The notes under the pieces were generated by a model. It was not told the origin of the DNA. It saw only the letters and a program-made list of their open reading frames with translations, and searched no databases. 64,000 nt of DNA from an uncultured Roseovarius sp. (GTDB lineage Bacteria; Pseudomonadota; Alphaproteobacteria; Rhodobacterales; Rhodobacteraceae), in NCBI RefSeq assembly GCF_913057115.1, contig NZ_CAJXNN010000007.1, positions 36,204-100,203 on the forward strand. Direction: 5' to 3'. The translations under genes were made by a program, and so were the position numbers. Positions 51,510-60,682 of this stretch are shown piece after piece (the first letter of the stretch is position 1; each line of letters opens with the position of its first letter).

Positions 51510-52211
51510 ATGAGTGGCGTTTTGTATGGCGTTGGGCTTGGCCCCGGAGACCCGGAACTGATGACGCTGCGGGCGCATCGGTTGATTTCAGGGGCCGAGG
51601 TGGTGGCCTATCCCAGCCTTGCGGGGGGTGAGAGCTTCGCGCGGTCGATTGCGGCGGGGGTGATCCCGGCAAGTGCGCGCGAGATCGTCATGGATGTGCC
51701 GATGACCACCGAGCGCGCCCCGGCGCAGGCGGCTTATGACAAGGGTGCGGCCGAGATTGCCGAGGAACTGGCGGCGGGCCGTGATGTGGTGTGCCTGTGT
51801 GAGGGAGACCCGTTTTTCTATGGCTCTTTCATGTATCTTTTCGCGCGGTTGTCGGAACGGTTTGAGGTGCAGGTGGTGCCGGGTGTGACCTCGATCACCA
51901 CCTGTGCGGCGCGGGCGGGCATGCCCTTGGCCGCGCGCAATGAGCGGTTGACGGTTTTGCCGGGGCCCTTGCCCGAGGCGGAGTTGCGCGCCCGGATCGA
52001 CGGGGCCGAGAGTGTCGCCATCATGAAAGTGGGGCGGCATCTGGAGAAAATTCGCGGGGTCATAGGCGAATTGGGCCTGACCGACCGTGCGGTTTACATT
52101 GAGCGCGCGAGCCTGCCCGAAGAGGTGGTTTGCCCGCTTGCCGAGGCGCCGGGGAAGGCGCCCTATTTTTCGATGATCTTGCTGACGAAAGGGGCCGATC
52201 CATGGCTGTGA
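51510..52211 (+). CDS. cobI: Precorrin-2 C20-methyltransferase
   Basis: A 233-residue SAM methyltransferase of the tetrapyrrole family. GVGLGPGDPELMTLRAHRLI at the start, EGDPFFYGSFMYLF in the middle and VPGVTSITTCAARAGMPL mark CobI. I start at 51510; the longer frame would read through the repeat upstream. It overlaps the next gene by 10 bp. Confidence 0.94.
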   Translation: MSGVLYGVGLGPGDPELMTLRAHRLISGAEVVAYPSLAGGESFARSIAAGVIPASAREIVMDVPMTTERAPAQAAYDKGAAEIAEELAAGRDVVCLCEGDPFFYGSFMYLFARLSERFEVQVVPGVTSITTCAARAGMPLAARNERLTVLPGPLPEAELRARIDGAESVAIMKVGRHLEKIRGVIGELGLTDRAVYIERASLPEEVVCPLAEAPGKAPYFSMILLTKGADPWL

Positions 52212-53998
52212 AACCTGTTGTTCTGGCGCTGAGCCGGTCGGGTGAAGATGTGGCGCACCGCGTGGCGGCCCTTTTGGGGGCGCAGGTGCATGGCCGCGAG
52301 GGGCGGGTTGAAAAGGCGGATGCCTTTTTCCCCAATGCTTTGGACCATGCGCGGGATTTGTTTGCCGCCGGGGTGCCGGTGGTTGGCGTTTGCGCGAGTG
52401 GAATTTTGATCCGGGCGGTGGCGCCTTTGTTGGCCGATAAGACCGCTGAGCCGCCGGTTGTGTCCGTGTCGGACGATGGCGGTGTCGTGGTGCCTTTGTT
52501 GGGCGGGCATCGCGGGGCCAATCGTTTGGCATCTGAGATTGCTGCAGGGCTAGAGGCGGTTTCAGCCGTCACCACGGCGGGAGATGTGGCCATGGGCGTG
52601 GCTTTGGATGCGCCGCCCTTGGGGTATCGCTTGGCCAATCCGGAGGATGCCAAGGGCGCGATGGCGGCGATGCTGTCGGGGGCAGGTGTTTCGGTGTCGG
52701 GTGAGAATATCTTTGGCATCGAGGACAGGGGCGGCGCGGTTGAGCTTTTTGTAAGCGAGGCGCCGGTTGAGGGCAGTGAGGCGCGGCTTGTCTACCATCC
52801 GCAGCGTTATGCGCTGGGCTTGGGTTGTGCGCGCAATGCTGACCCGGAGGAGCTTTGGGCGCTTGTGCAGGAGGTTCTGGCCGAGGCGAATGTTGCGCCG
52901 GGGGCGGTGGCATGCGTGGCCTCAATCGACCTGAAGGCGGATGAGCCTGCGATGAACGTGGTGGCGGCGCGGTTGGGGGTGCCCCTGCGCCTGTTCACGG
53001 CGGCAGAGTTGGAGGCGCAACCGGTACCGAACCCTTCGGAGGTGGTTTTTGCTGAGGTGGGCTGTCATGGGGTGAGCGAGGGGGCTGCCTTGGCCTGTGG
53101 CGGGGATTTGGTGGCCGAAAAGCGCAAGACCGCGAATGCCACCTGTGCGCTGAGCCGGGCCGCCGCGCCGATCACCGAGATGCCGGGCCGGTCGCGCGGG
53201 CGTTTGAGCGTTGTCGGCATCGGGCCGGGACAGGCCAGTTGGCGCACGCCGGAGGTGAGCCGCCTTGTGGCAGAGGCGGAGGAATTGGTGGGCTATGGGT
53301 TGTACATTGACCTTTTGGGGCCGCTGGCGGCGGGCAAGCAGCGCAGCGATTTTCCGTTGGGCGGGGAAGAGGCGCGGTGCCGCTATGCCTTGGAGCGGGC
53401 GGCGGAGGGGCGCAACGTGGCCTTGGTCTGTTCGGGCGATGCCGGGATTTATGCGATGGGGGCGCTGGTGTTCGAGCTGTTGGATCGTGCGCCCGAGAAC
53501 GAAGGTGTGAGCGATGCGGCGCACCGGGTGGATGTGGTCTGTTCGCCGGGGGTTTCTGCGCTTCAGGGTGCGGCGGCGCGGGCCGGGGCACCCTTGGGGC
53601 ATGACTTCTGCACCATTTCGTTGTCGGATTTGTTGACCCCGCGCGAGGATATTTTGCGGCGGCTGCGGGCGGCGGCGGAGGGGGATTTCGTGATTGCCTT
53701 CTACAACCCGGTGAGCAAGACGCGCCGGACGCTTCTGGCCGAGGCGCGGGATATCCTGTTGCAGCATCGCCCGGCGGATACGCCGGTGATGCTGGCCAGC
53801 AATCTGGGCCGTCCGGAGGAGCATGTGCGCTATCGCCGGTTGGAGGATTTGCAGGTGGATGAGGTGGATATGCTGACCGTGGTCTTGATCGGGTCGAGCA
53901 ACTCACGGCTTGCGCATTTGGGCGAGGGGCCGCGGATGTTCACGCCGCGCGGTTATGCGCGCAAGATTGATGGGGATTTGGCCCAAGGCCGGGGATGA
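52202..53998 (+). CDS. cobJ: CbiG-CobJ fusion: cobalamin biosynthesis protein and precorrin-3B C17-methyltransferase
   Basis: A 598-residue fusion. Residues 1-130 are CbiG N-terminal (GILIRAVAPLLADK, VVPLLGGHRGANRLASEIA), about 203-320 CbiG C-terminal/CobE-like (GLGCARNADPEELWAL, ASIDLKADEPAM), and about 333-595 CobJ (GIGPGQASWRTPEV, CSGDAGIYAMGALV, FYNPVSKTRRTLL). CobJ methylates C17 with ring contraction; CbiG opens the lactone in the anaerobic route. Both halves look intact, so this is a true fusion. It starts 10 bp before the cobI stop. Confidence 0.92.
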   Translation: MAVKPVVLALSRSGEDVAHRVAALLGAQVHGREGRVEKADAFFPNALDHARDLFAAGVPVVGVCASGILIRAVAPLLADKTAEPPVVSVSDDGGVVVPLLGGHRGANRLASEIAAGLEAVSAVTTAGDVAMGVALDAPPLGYRLANPEDAKGAMAAMLSGAGVSVSGENIFGIEDRGGAVELFVSEAPVEGSEARLVYHPQRYALGLGCARNADPEELWALVQEVLAEANVAPGAVACVASIDLKADEPAMNVVAARLGVPLRLFTAAELEAQPVPNPSEVVFAEVGCHGVSEGAALACGGDLVAEKRKTANATCALSRAAAPITEMPGRSRGRLSVVGIGPGQASWRTPEVSRLVAEAEELVGYGLYIDLLGPLAAGKQRSDFPLGGEEARCRYALERAAEGRNVALVCSGDAGIYAMGALVFELLDRAPENEGVSDAAHRVDVVCSPGVSALQGAAARAGAPLGHDFCTISLSDLLTPREDILRRLRAAAEGDFVIAFYNPVSKTRRTLLAEARDILLQHRPADTPVMLASNLGRPEEHVRYRRLEDLQVDEVDMLTVVLIGSSNSRLAHLGEGPRMFTPRGYARKIDGDLAQGRG

Positions 53999-54003
53999 CG
54001 CGC

Positions 54004-54035
54004 GGCGCTGTTTGCCCTTGCAGGGCAAAGGCGCC
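54004..54035 (+). other. Intra-operon stem-loop between cbiG-cobJ and cobM
   Basis: GGCGC, then TTTGCCCT-TGC-AGGGCAAA, then GCGCC: a perfect 8-bp inner stem and a 5-bp outer stem. No T run follows, so it is more likely an mRNA stability or processing hairpin than a terminator. Confidence 0.6.
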
Positions 54036-54065
54036 CCGCCCGCCATCCCGTGAAGGAGAGATGAC

Positions 54066-54839
54066 ATGACGGTTTATTTTATTGGCGCGGGTCCGGGCGA
54101 CCCGGAGCTTTTGACCAAGAAGGCCGAGCGGGTGATCGGGGAATGCCCGGTGTGCCTTTATGCCGGTAGTCTGGTGCCGGCTGAGGTGGTGGGCTGTGCG
54201 CCAGAAGGGGCGCTTGTGATGGATACCGCGCCGATGACGCTGGATGACACGCATGGCGTGATCAAGGAGGCGCACGCCAAGGGGCAGGATGTGGCGCGGG
54301 TGCATTCGGGCGATCCGTCGCTTTACGGGGCGATTGCCGAGCAGATCCGCCGCCTTCGCGCCGATGGAATTGATTACCAGATCATTCCCGGTGTGCCTGC
54401 CTATGCCGCCGCTGCCGCTGCTTTGGGTCAGGAATTGACCGTGCCGGAGATTGGGCAATCCATCGTGCTGACCCGGGTGAGCATGAAATCCACCTCGATG
54501 CCCGAAGGCGAAACGCTTGAGAATTTTGCGCGGACGGGCACGACGCTGGCCATCCATCTGGGGGTGCGCGCCCTGCGGGAGATCGAGCGGGTTCTGACGC
54601 CTTACTATGGCGCAGACTGCCCGGTGGTGGTGGCCTATCGGGTGGGTTGGCCGGACCAGATGTTCATCCGGGGCACGCTGAGCGATATTCGCCTGAAGGT
54701 GCGGGATGAGAAGATCACGCGGACGGCGCTTATTCTGGTTGGGCCGGTTCTGGGGCAGATCAGCGAGTTCACCGAAAGCGCGCTTTACGATCCCGCGATG
54801 CCGCATGTCTTGCGACCGAAAGCCACGGAACGCGTTTAA
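54066..54839 (+). CDS. cobM: Precorrin-4 C11-methyltransferase
   Basis: A 257-residue SAM methyltransferase. YFIGAGPGDPELLTKKAERVI at the start, YAGSLVP, VHSGDPSLYGAIAEQIRRL and IPGVPAYAAAAAALG are typical of CobM/CbiF. A strong GAAGGAGAG lies upstream. It is the last gene of the cluster; cobK, cobF, cobG or cobZ and the cobaltochelatase cobNST are not in the window. Confidence 0.95.
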   Translation: MTVYFIGAGPGDPELLTKKAERVIGECPVCLYAGSLVPAEVVGCAPEGALVMDTAPMTLDDTHGVIKEAHAKGQDVARVHSGDPSLYGAIAEQIRRLRADGIDYQIIPGVPAYAAAAAALGQELTVPEIGQSIVLTRVSMKSTSMPEGETLENFARTGTTLAIHLGVRALREIERVLTPYYGADCPVVVAYRVGWPDQMFIRGTLSDIRLKVRDEKITRTALILVGPVLGQISEFTESALYDPAMPHVLRPKATERV

Positions 54840-54919
54840 TCCGTGCGGCGGTGACAATCGTCATTGGCCGGTCATAGTTAATGCCTATGGTGGTTGTCCG
54901 AACAAAGGGAATGGATGCC

Positions 54920-55273
54920 ATGATTACGGTATTGCCGGATGACATACAGGCGGGGTTGGATCAGGCGCGCAAGCGCGCTCTCAAGCGATCCAGCCGTTTG
55001 GCGCTTGAGGCCGGGAACCAGCGATTGAAGGTCTTGCGTCTGTCAGACAATGGTTTTGCCGTTGACGCGGCACAGGCCCCGCATTTGCGGGGTTTGGTGG
55101 ATTTGTATGACGGGACGCGGCACCTTTCGCGCTGCCTGATCGTGGCCTCGGAAGAAGAAGGCGGCGAGATTCGCTATGAGGTGAAGCAGATGACGGCTGC
55201 TGCGGATGAACAACCCTTGGATTATGAGCGTGCCGAGAATGCGCCGGTGGGATTGATCGAAAACTACGGCTGA
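54920..55273 (+). CDS. Conserved hypothetical protein, 117 residues
   Basis: A soluble basic-then-acidic protein: LDQARKRALKRSSRLALEAGNQRLKVLRLSDNGFAVDA begins with a helix and continues with beta strands, then GLVDLYDGTRHLSRCLIVASEEEGGEIRYEVKQMT. The pattern is PilZ-like in length and strand order, but the RxxxR...D/NxSxxG motif is not clear, so I do not assign it. I start at 54920 because AAAGGGA is 9 nt upstream; 54881 and 54911 are alternatives. Confidence 0.7.
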   Translation: MITVLPDDIQAGLDQARKRALKRSSRLALEAGNQRLKVLRLSDNGFAVDAAQAPHLRGLVDLYDGTRHLSRCLIVASEEEGGEIRYEVKQMTAAADEQPLDYERAENAPVGLIENYG

Positions 55274-55275
55274 GG

Positions 55276-55722
55276 TTAGTTGGCTGCCCCCATGGCGTCT
55301 TGATTAATGCGGTTGTGGATAGCGATCACGCGGCGGGGCCACGTGGATTTGATATAGGCCAGCACCTCGAGAATCTCCTGATCTGACAGGATGCCGCCGA
55401 ACCCCATCATGTTGCTTTTGTAGCCATTGCCGACGATGGCCTCGGTACCGTGCTTGGTGATCATGAAAAGCTGTGTGTCGGGATGGTGCCATGTGTGGCC
55501 GGTTTCATCATGGGGTGGCGCGGGCAGGTAGCCATTTTCGTCACGGTCGCGCCAGTTGTCTTCGCCTTCTAGGCCTGCGCCGTGACAGGCGGCGCATTGG
55601 GCTTGATAAATGGCTTGTCCGTTTTCGATGGCGGCTGCATCGGTGTAGGGCAGGAGGCCAGCCGGGGCCTCGGCCCAGAGGGGCGAGGCGAGAAGGCAAA
55701 GAGCGAGGGCGAAGCGTTTCAT
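55276..55722 (-). CDS. c-type cytochrome (class I-like)
   Basis: A 148-residue periplasmic cytochrome. The signal peptide is [14 protein letters not shown]; the haem site CAACH (Cys43, Cys46, His47) follows [10 protein letters not shown]. The axial Met is probably in the NMMGFGG segment. [10 protein letters not shown] and [20 protein letters not shown] match the cytochrome c family found with copper or oxidase genes. The start at 55722 gives the natural signal; the longer frame is unlikely. Partner unknown. Confidence 0.9.
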   Translation of the reverse strand: MKRFALALCLLASPLWAEAPAGLLPYTDAAAIENGQAIYQAQCAACHGAGLEGEDNWRDRDENGYLPAPPHDETGHTWHHPDTQLFMITKHGTEAIVGNGYKSNMMGFGGILSDQEILEVLAYIKSTWPRRVIAIHNRINQDAMGAAN

Positions 55723-55861
55723 GCGGATTCCGGCGTGGTTGATGCTTGGATGGCAGCATCGCGCGCTGGCGGGCCAATGCAAATCACCCTTGCGTGAGGG
55801 CATCGCCACTGGACGCCGGGCGATAGGGGATTTACCTGTGGGACAACAGGAGGCCGCACTT

Positions 55862-56815
55862 ATGACCACCAAACCGTCTTTGACACTTTACCTGGCCGCG
55901 CCGCGCGGGTTTTGCGCCGGTGTGGACCGGGCGATCAAGATCGTTGAGATGGCCCTGCAGAAGTGGGGCGCGCCGGTTTATGTGCGCCATGAGATCGTGC
56001 ACAACAAATACGTGGTGGATGATCTGCGCGACAAGGGCGCGGTGTTTGTCGAGGAGTTGGAAGACTGCCCCGATGACCGGCCGGTAATTTTTTCCGCCCA
56101 TGGCGTGCCCAAGGCGGTGCCTGCCGAGGCGGCGCGGCGCGAGATGCTTTTCGTCGATGCGACCTGCCCCTTGGTGTCAAAAGTGCATATTGAGGCCGAG
56201 CGGCACCATGAGAATGGCCTTCAGATCGTGATGATCGGCCATGCGGGCCACCCTGAAACCATTGGGACCATGGGGCAGTTGCCCGAGGGCGAGGTTTTGT
56301 TGGTGGAGACCGTGGCGGATGTAGCGGGCTTGAATGTGCGCGACCCTGACAAGCTGGCCTTTGTGACGCAAACCACCCTGTCGGTGGATGATACGGCGGA
56401 TATCGTGGCCGCCTTGCAAGAGCGGTTCCCGGCGATCAAGGGGCCGCATAAGGAAGACATTTGTTATGCCACCACCAACCGGCAGGAGGCGGTGAAGGCC
56501 ATGGCCCCTAAGGCCGATGCGATGCTGGTGGTGGGCGCGCCAAACTCGTCGAACTCCAAGCGGCTGGTCGAGGTGGGGGCCAAGGCGGGCTGCAATTATT
56601 CGCAATTGGTGCAGCGCGCGGGCGATATTGATTGGCGGGCTTTGGAGGGGATTTCGAGTATCGGGATCACCGCCGGGGCCTCGGCCCCCGAGGTGTTGGT
56701 GAACGAGGTGATCGACGCCTTCCGCGAAAGGTATAATGTGACCACGGAAGTGGTTGAAACGGCGCAGGAGAACGTGGAGTTCAAGGTGCCCCGTGTAATG
56801 AGAGAGGCATCATGA
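55862..56815 (+). CDS. ispH: 4-hydroxy-3-methylbut-2-enyl diphosphate reductase
   Basis: A 317-residue Fe-S enzyme making IPP and DMAPP at the end of the MEP isoprenoid pathway. Cluster ligands are Cys18 (PRGFCAGV), Cys102 ([12 protein letters not shown]) and Cys201 ([10 protein letters not shown]); [12 protein letters not shown] and [11 protein letters not shown] complete the active site. I start at 55862 ([16 protein letters not shown]). It opens an operon in which each following gene overlaps or touches the previous one. Confidence 0.97.
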   Translation: MTTKPSLTLYLAAPRGFCAGVDRAIKIVEMALQKWGAPVYVRHEIVHNKYVVDDLRDKGAVFVEELEDCPDDRPVIFSAHGVPKAVPAEAARREMLFVDATCPLVSKVHIEAERHHENGLQIVMIGHAGHPETIGTMGQLPEGEVLLVETVADVAGLNVRDPDKLAFVTQTTLSVDDTADIVAALQERFPAIKGPHKEDICYATTNRQEAVKAMAPKADAMLVVGAPNSSNSKRLVEVGAKAGCNYSQLVQRAGDIDWRALEGISSIGITAGASAPEVLVNEVIDAFRERYNVTTEVVETAQENVEFKVPRVMREAS

Positions 56816-57426
56816 GCTTGCAATTTTTGTTGACCGCCCTTGTGGTGGTCGTGGCCCCCGGCACTGGGGTGATTTACACTTTGGCCGTTGGATTGGGTCA
56901 GGGGCGGCGTGCGGCGATCATGGCCGCCGTTGGCTGTACCTTTGGGATCGTGCCGGCGCTTTTGGCCGCCGTGCTGGGGCTGGCGGCGATCATGCATACC
57001 TCGGCCTTGTTGTTTCAGATCGTCAAATTCGCCGGTGTGGCCTATCTGTTGTATCTGGCGTGGCAGATGTTGCGCGATGAAGGCGGTGTTGCTGTGCGCG
57101 CCGAGACGCAGGCCGGGGCGGATTGGGCGATTGTCCGGCGCGGGGCTTTGATCAATATCCTCAATCCCAAGCTGTCGATTTTCTTTCTGGCGCTGTTGCC
57201 GCCGTTTTTGTCGGGCAACCCAGGGACCGCGACCGCCGAGATGCTGGCAATGGGCGCGGTGTTCATGGTGCTGACCTTTGTGGTTTTCGTGGGATACGGC
57301 GTCTTTGCCGCTGCTGCGCGGGACAAAGTGCTGTCCTCGCCGCGCGTGGTGCGCTGGATCAACCGCGGCTTCGCCGCCGTGTTCGCCGGGCTGGCGGCGC
57401 GGCTTGCCATGGAGAAGGCCACATGA
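56812..57426 (+). CDS. LysE family translocator
   Basis: A 204-residue membrane protein with about six helices. The N-terminal [22 protein letters not shown] motif, [16 protein letters not shown] and the later [16 protein letters not shown] segment are typical of RhtB/LysE amino-acid exporters. The start overlaps the ispH stop (ATGA). Substrate unknown; a link with isoprenoid synthesis is not obvious, so co-transcription may simply be economy. Confidence 0.88.
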   Translation: MSLQFLLTALVVVVAPGTGVIYTLAVGLGQGRRAAIMAAVGCTFGIVPALLAAVLGLAAIMHTSALLFQIVKFAGVAYLLYLAWQMLRDEGGVAVRAETQAGADWAIVRRGALINILNPKLSIFFLALLPPFLSGNPGTATAEMLAMGAVFMVLTFVVFVGYGVFAAAARDKVLSSPRVVRWINRGFAAVFAGLAARLAMEKAT

Positions 57427-57875
57427 CGGCGGTGCCGCGCGCGCCTTTGATCCTGGGGCTGGCGGGGTTGACCCCGTTTGTCTGGGGGGCTTTGACCGTG
57501 CTTTTGCCGGGGCTGGCCGACTGGACGCTCGCCAATATCGGGGCGCGGTTTGTCGGGCCTTATGTGATGCTGTTTTACGGCGCGATCATTTTATCGTTCA
57601 TGTCGGGTGTGTTGTGGGGCTTTGCCGCGCAGCTTGAAGGTGCGCAGGCGGCCACGGGCTATGCCCTGTCGGTGATCCCGGCGCTTTGGGCGTTTTTCAT
57701 GACCGGCGGGGGGCCGACCAGTTCGGGGATTTCCCTGATGGTTGGGTTCATCGGTATTCTGGGGCTGGACTGGATGTTTTGGCACCATGGTGCGGCGCCT
57801 GCGTGGTGGATGCAGTTGCGGGTGCTGTTGACGGTGATCGTGGTGACCTGCCTTGCCATCGGGGTTTTCCTGTGA
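57423..57875 (+). CDS. DUF3429 family membrane protein
   Basis: A 150-residue protein with about five helices. LILGLAGLTPFVWGAL, GPYVMLFYGAIILSFMSGVLWGFA and the C-terminal LRVLLTVIVVTCLAIGVF are the DUF3429 layout. The start overlaps the LysE stop (ATGA) and its stop overlaps the next start as GTGA. No function known. Confidence 0.88.
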   Translation: MTAVPRAPLILGLAGLTPFVWGALTVLLPGLADWTLANIGARFVGPYVMLFYGAIILSFMSGVLWGFAAQLEGAQAATGYALSVIPALWAFFMTGGGPTSSGISLMVGFIGILGLDWMFWHHGAAPAWWMQLRVLLTVIVVTCLAIGVFL

Positions 57876-58468
57876 GCCAAGACGATGAAACGCTGGCCTA
57901 TTATGGACGGGCGGCGGATGATTATGCCGAGCGCACGGCGCATTTGGATAAAGAGCCGGCGCTGGAGGCCTTCATCGCCGCTTTGCCCGAGGGCGCGCGG
58001 GTGTTGGACCTTGGCTGTGGCCCCGGGGTGATGGCCGGGCGCATGGCAGCGGAGGGGTTTTCGGTGCTGGCCACGGATGCGGTGCCGGAGATGGTGGAAA
58101 TGGCCGCCGCGCGCCCGGGAGTGGAAGCACGGGTTGCGCGGTTCGATGAGATCGAGGGCGTGGCGGAGTTTGATGGCGTCTGGGCCAATTTCTCGCTTTT
58201 GCATGCGCCGCGCGGGGATTTGCCGGGGCATATGGCGCGCATCCACCGGGCGTTGCGCTCTGGGGGGCTGTTTCATATCGGGATGAAGGTGGGCGAAGGC
58301 GAAAAGCGCGATGAATTGGGGCGGCTTTATAGCTTTTTCACCGAAGCCGAATTGCGCGGGTTGCTGACGGATGCCGGGTTTTCCGTAATGGATGCAAGGC
58401 GCGGGCGCGAGGCCGGGATGACCGGCGTGCCTGAGGATTGGATAACGATTTTTGCGGAAGCGATTTAG
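57872..58468 (+). CDS. Class I SAM-dependent methyltransferase
   Basis: A 198-residue methyltransferase starting with GTG. Motif I VLDLGCGPGVMAGRMA, then LATDAVPEMVEMAA, FDGVWANFSLLHAPR and the ALRSGGLFHIGMK strand. It has the compact form of tellurite-resistance or UbiG-like enzymes. The GTG overlaps the DUF3429 stop. Substrate unknown. Confidence 0.85.
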   Translation: MSQDDETLAYYGRAADDYAERTAHLDKEPALEAFIAALPEGARVLDLGCGPGVMAGRMAAEGFSVLATDAVPEMVEMAAARPGVEARVARFDEIEGVAEFDGVWANFSLLHAPRGDLPGHMARIHRALRSGGLFHIGMKVGEGEKRDELGRLYSFFTEAELRGLLTDAGFSVMDARRGREAGMTGVPEDWITIFAEAI

Positions 58469-58472
58469 GCAT

Positions 58473-59093
58473 ATGACAGATTTGACCCTCTATTCGATGC
58501 CCTCATCGGGCAATAGTTACAAGGTGCGGCTTTTGCTGGCGCTATTGGGGCAGGACTATCGCCATGTGCCGTGTGAAACCCAATCGGCGGAGTTGGAGCA
58601 GGCCAAGGCGGAGGGGCATTTGCCCTTGGGCAAACTGCCGGCACTGCATTTGGAGGATGGCACGGTTTTGTCGGAGTCGAACGCTATCCTGTGGTATCTG
58701 GCGGCGGGCAGCGAATGGGTGCCCGGTGATCCACTGACCCAAGCGCAAATGCTGGGCTGGATGTTCTTTGAGCAGAACCGGCATGAGCCGGTGGTGGCGG
58801 TGCGCGCCTCGCTCAATTCATACCCGCATCTCAAGGATCAGGCGGTGCCGCAGGTGATGGCGGAGCTTTTGGAAAACGGCCATGCCCTTCTGCAATTGAT
58901 GGAGGATCATTTGCAGGGGCGGGATTGGTTCGCGGGGCAGGCCCCGAGCCTTGCCGATATCGCGCTTTATGCCTACACCCACACCGCCGGGACGCGGGGT
59001 GGTTTCGAGATGGACCGTTTCCCGGCCCTCAATGCGTGGTGCGCGCGGATGGCGGCATTGCCGGGATATGTGGGACTGTTCGATCATGCCTGA
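58473..59093 (+). CDS. Glutathione S-transferase family protein
   Basis: A 206-residue GST. The thioredoxin-like N-terminal half has [46 protein letters not shown] (cis-Pro and the SES/GSH site), and the helical C-terminal half has [15 protein letters not shown]. It starts 5 bp after the methyltransferase stop and overlaps rnhA by 8 bp. Probably detoxification; substrate unknown. Confidence 0.9.
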   Translation: MTDLTLYSMPSSGNSYKVRLLLALLGQDYRHVPCETQSAELEQAKAEGHLPLGKLPALHLEDGTVLSESNAILWYLAAGSEWVPGDPLTQAQMLGWMFFEQNRHEPVVAVRASLNSYPHLKDQAVPQVMAELLENGHALLQLMEDHLQGRDWFAGQAPSLADIALYAYTHTAGTRGGFEMDRFPALNAWCARMAALPGYVGLFDHA

Positions 59094-59553
59094 GCTTTTT
59101 GCTTATACCGATGGGGCCTGTTCGGGGAATCCGGGGCCGGGGGGCTGGGGTGTACTGTTGCAGGCCAAGGAAGGCGACAGCCTTGTCAAGGAGCGCGAGT
59201 TGCAGGGCGGTGAGGCGGAGACCACCAACAACCGGATGGAGCTTTTGGCGGCGATCAACGCGCTGGAAACCCTGAGCCGGGCCTCAAAAGTGACCGTGGT
59301 GACCGATAGCGCCTATGTGAAAAACGGTGTCACGGGCTGGATTCATGGCTGGAAGCGCAATGGCTGGAAAACCTCGGCCAAGAAGCCTGTGAAAAACGCG
59401 GAGCTATGGCAGAGGTTGGATGCCGCCCAAGCCCGCCATGATGTGACATGGGAGTGGGTCAAGGGTCATGCGGGCCACCCGGAAAACGAGCGCGCGGATG
59501 AATTGGCGCGCGCAGGGATGGCCCCTTTCAAGCCAAGCGCGCGGGCCGAATGA
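59086..59553 (+). CDS. rnhA: Ribonuclease HI
   Basis: A 155-residue endonuclease degrading RNA in RNA-DNA hybrids. The catalytic tetrad is Asp9 ([16 protein letters not shown]), Glu52 ([11 protein letters not shown]), Asp74 (VVTDSAYV) and Asp138 (ENERADELA); [11 protein letters not shown] carries the flexible-loop His. Its start lies inside the GST gene and its stop overlaps the next gene. Confidence 0.97.
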   Translation: MPELFAYTDGACSGNPGPGGWGVLLQAKEGDSLVKERELQGGEAETTNNRMELLAAINALETLSRASKVTVVTDSAYVKNGVTGWIHGWKRNGWKTSAKKPVKNAELWQRLDAAQARHDVTWEWVKGHAGHPENERADELARAGMAPFKPSARAE

Positions 59554-60173
59554 GCGCGCTGTCGCTTCTTGATTATGCCTCGGTGCTGATTTTCGCGCTG
59601 ACCGGGGCCTTGGCGGCCTCGCGCAAGCAGTTGGATGTGGTGGGCTTTGCTTTTCTGGCCTGTCTCACGGCGGTGGGCGGGGGCACGTTGCGGGATGTCT
59701 TGCTGGATCGGAACCCCGTCTTCTGGATTGGCAACCCCGGTTATATCGGTATTGCCTGTGCGGCGGCGGCGGTGATTTTCGTCACCGCGCATTTGGCCGA
59801 AAGCCGGTATCGGTGGCTTTTGTGGTTGGATAGTTTTGCCTTGGCCGTGGCGGTGGCGGCGGGGGTGGCGGCGGCGCTGACCATGTTGCAGCCGTGGCCT
59901 GTCGTGGTGATCATGGGCATTTTGACCGGCTGCGCCGGTGGCTTGATGCGCGATGTGGTCTGTAACGAGGTGCCGCTGGTTTTGAAGCAAGGCGAGCTTT
60001 ATGTTTCAGCCGCCTTTGCCGGGTCGCTTTTGGCGGCGGGATTGGCGGCAGCGAACAGTGAGATGACCTTGATCTTGGGCGGTTGCGCGGTACTGACTTG
60101 GGGATTGCGGGCCGGGTCGCTGGCTTTTGGCTGGCGCTTGCCGGTCTATCGAGCGCGTCCGCCGAAGGGCTGA
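59550..60173 (+). CDS. TRIC-type cation channel (YadS/UPF0126)
   Basis: A 207-residue membrane protein with two copies of the UPF0126 repeat: [38 protein letters not shown] in the first half and [23 protein letters not shown] in the second. The GGGxxRD motifs are diagnostic of prokaryotic TRIC trimeric K+ channels. It overlaps rnhA (ATGA) and ends the ispH operon. It converges on the small stress-type membrane protein gene. Confidence 0.9.
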   Translation: MSALSLLDYASVLIFALTGALAASRKQLDVVGFAFLACLTAVGGGTLRDVLLDRNPVFWIGNPGYIGIACAAAAVIFVTAHLAESRYRWLLWLDSFALAVAVAAGVAAALTMLQPWPVVVIMGILTGCAGGLMRDVVCNEVPLVLKQGELYVSAAFAGSLLAAGLAAANSEMTLILGGCAVLTWGLRAGSLAFGWRLPVYRARPPKG

Positions 60174-60177
60174 CGCC

Positions 60178-60420
60178 CTATTTCTTCTTCGCGGTCACGG
60201 TTTGGTAAATCCAGATCAGCAGGATCGCACCAAGCACTGCGCCGATGATCCCGCCCAGCACTCCGGCGATTGTCAGAACCACTTGAAGGATGAATCCGCC
60301 GATCAAGGCCCCGGCGATGCCGATGGCGATGGTTTTCAGCGGATCTGCCTTGATGTGCATGATGCGGGTGGCAAGGTAGCCCGCCACGGCCCCGATCACG
60401 ATGAGGTAAAGCAGGTTCAT
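60178..60420 (-). CDS. GlsB/YeaQ/YmgE family small membrane protein
   Basis: An 80-residue protein, Gly-rich and hydrophobic: YLIVIGAVAGYLATRIMHIKADPLKTIAIGIAGALIGGF then LTIAGVLGGIIGAVLGAILLIWIY and a basic end. This is the standard transglycosylase-associated/YeaQ layout. Family members rise in stress, but the mechanism is unknown. It follows a related gene 3 bp upstream. Confidence 0.9.
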   Translation of the reverse strand: MNLLYLIVIGAVAGYLATRIMHIKADPLKTIAIGIAGALIGGFILQVVLTIAGVLGGIIGAVLGAILLIWIYQTVTAKKK

Positions 60421-60423
60421 CGT

Positions 60424-60666
60424 CTAGCGGCCCCGACGCCAATGGAAAGGCACGATGACAAGCGCCCCGATGGAGGAAATGATGGCATCCACACCGGGCG
60501 TGCCGAAGTTGAAGCCGAACATGATGCGGATGAAGTAAAACAGGAACGCCCCGCCGACGCAGATGATGATGGATTGCAGGTATCCATTGCGGGTGAAGCC
60601 CGATTTTTCGCTGATGTAGCCGACGATGCCGGCAATCACCACGGTGCCGAAGAGCCTTAGAAACAA
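60424..60666 (-). CDS. Small membrane protein, YeaQ-like paralogue
   Basis: An 80-residue protein with three short hydrophobic stretches (FGTVVIAGIVGYISE; SIIICVGGAFLFYFIRIMFG; ISSIGALVIVPFHW). Size, Gly distribution and position beside the YeaQ gene suggest a diverged paralogue, but the GxxGG repeat is weaker. The two are separated by 3 bp and likely co-transcribed downstream of fmt. Confidence 0.75.
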   Translation of the reverse strand: MFLRLFGTVVIAGIVGYISEKSGFTRNGYLQSIIICVGGAFLFYFIRIMFGFNFGTPGVDAIISSIGALVIVPFHWRRGR

Positions 60667-60682
60667 GCGTCGTGCCTCCTGT

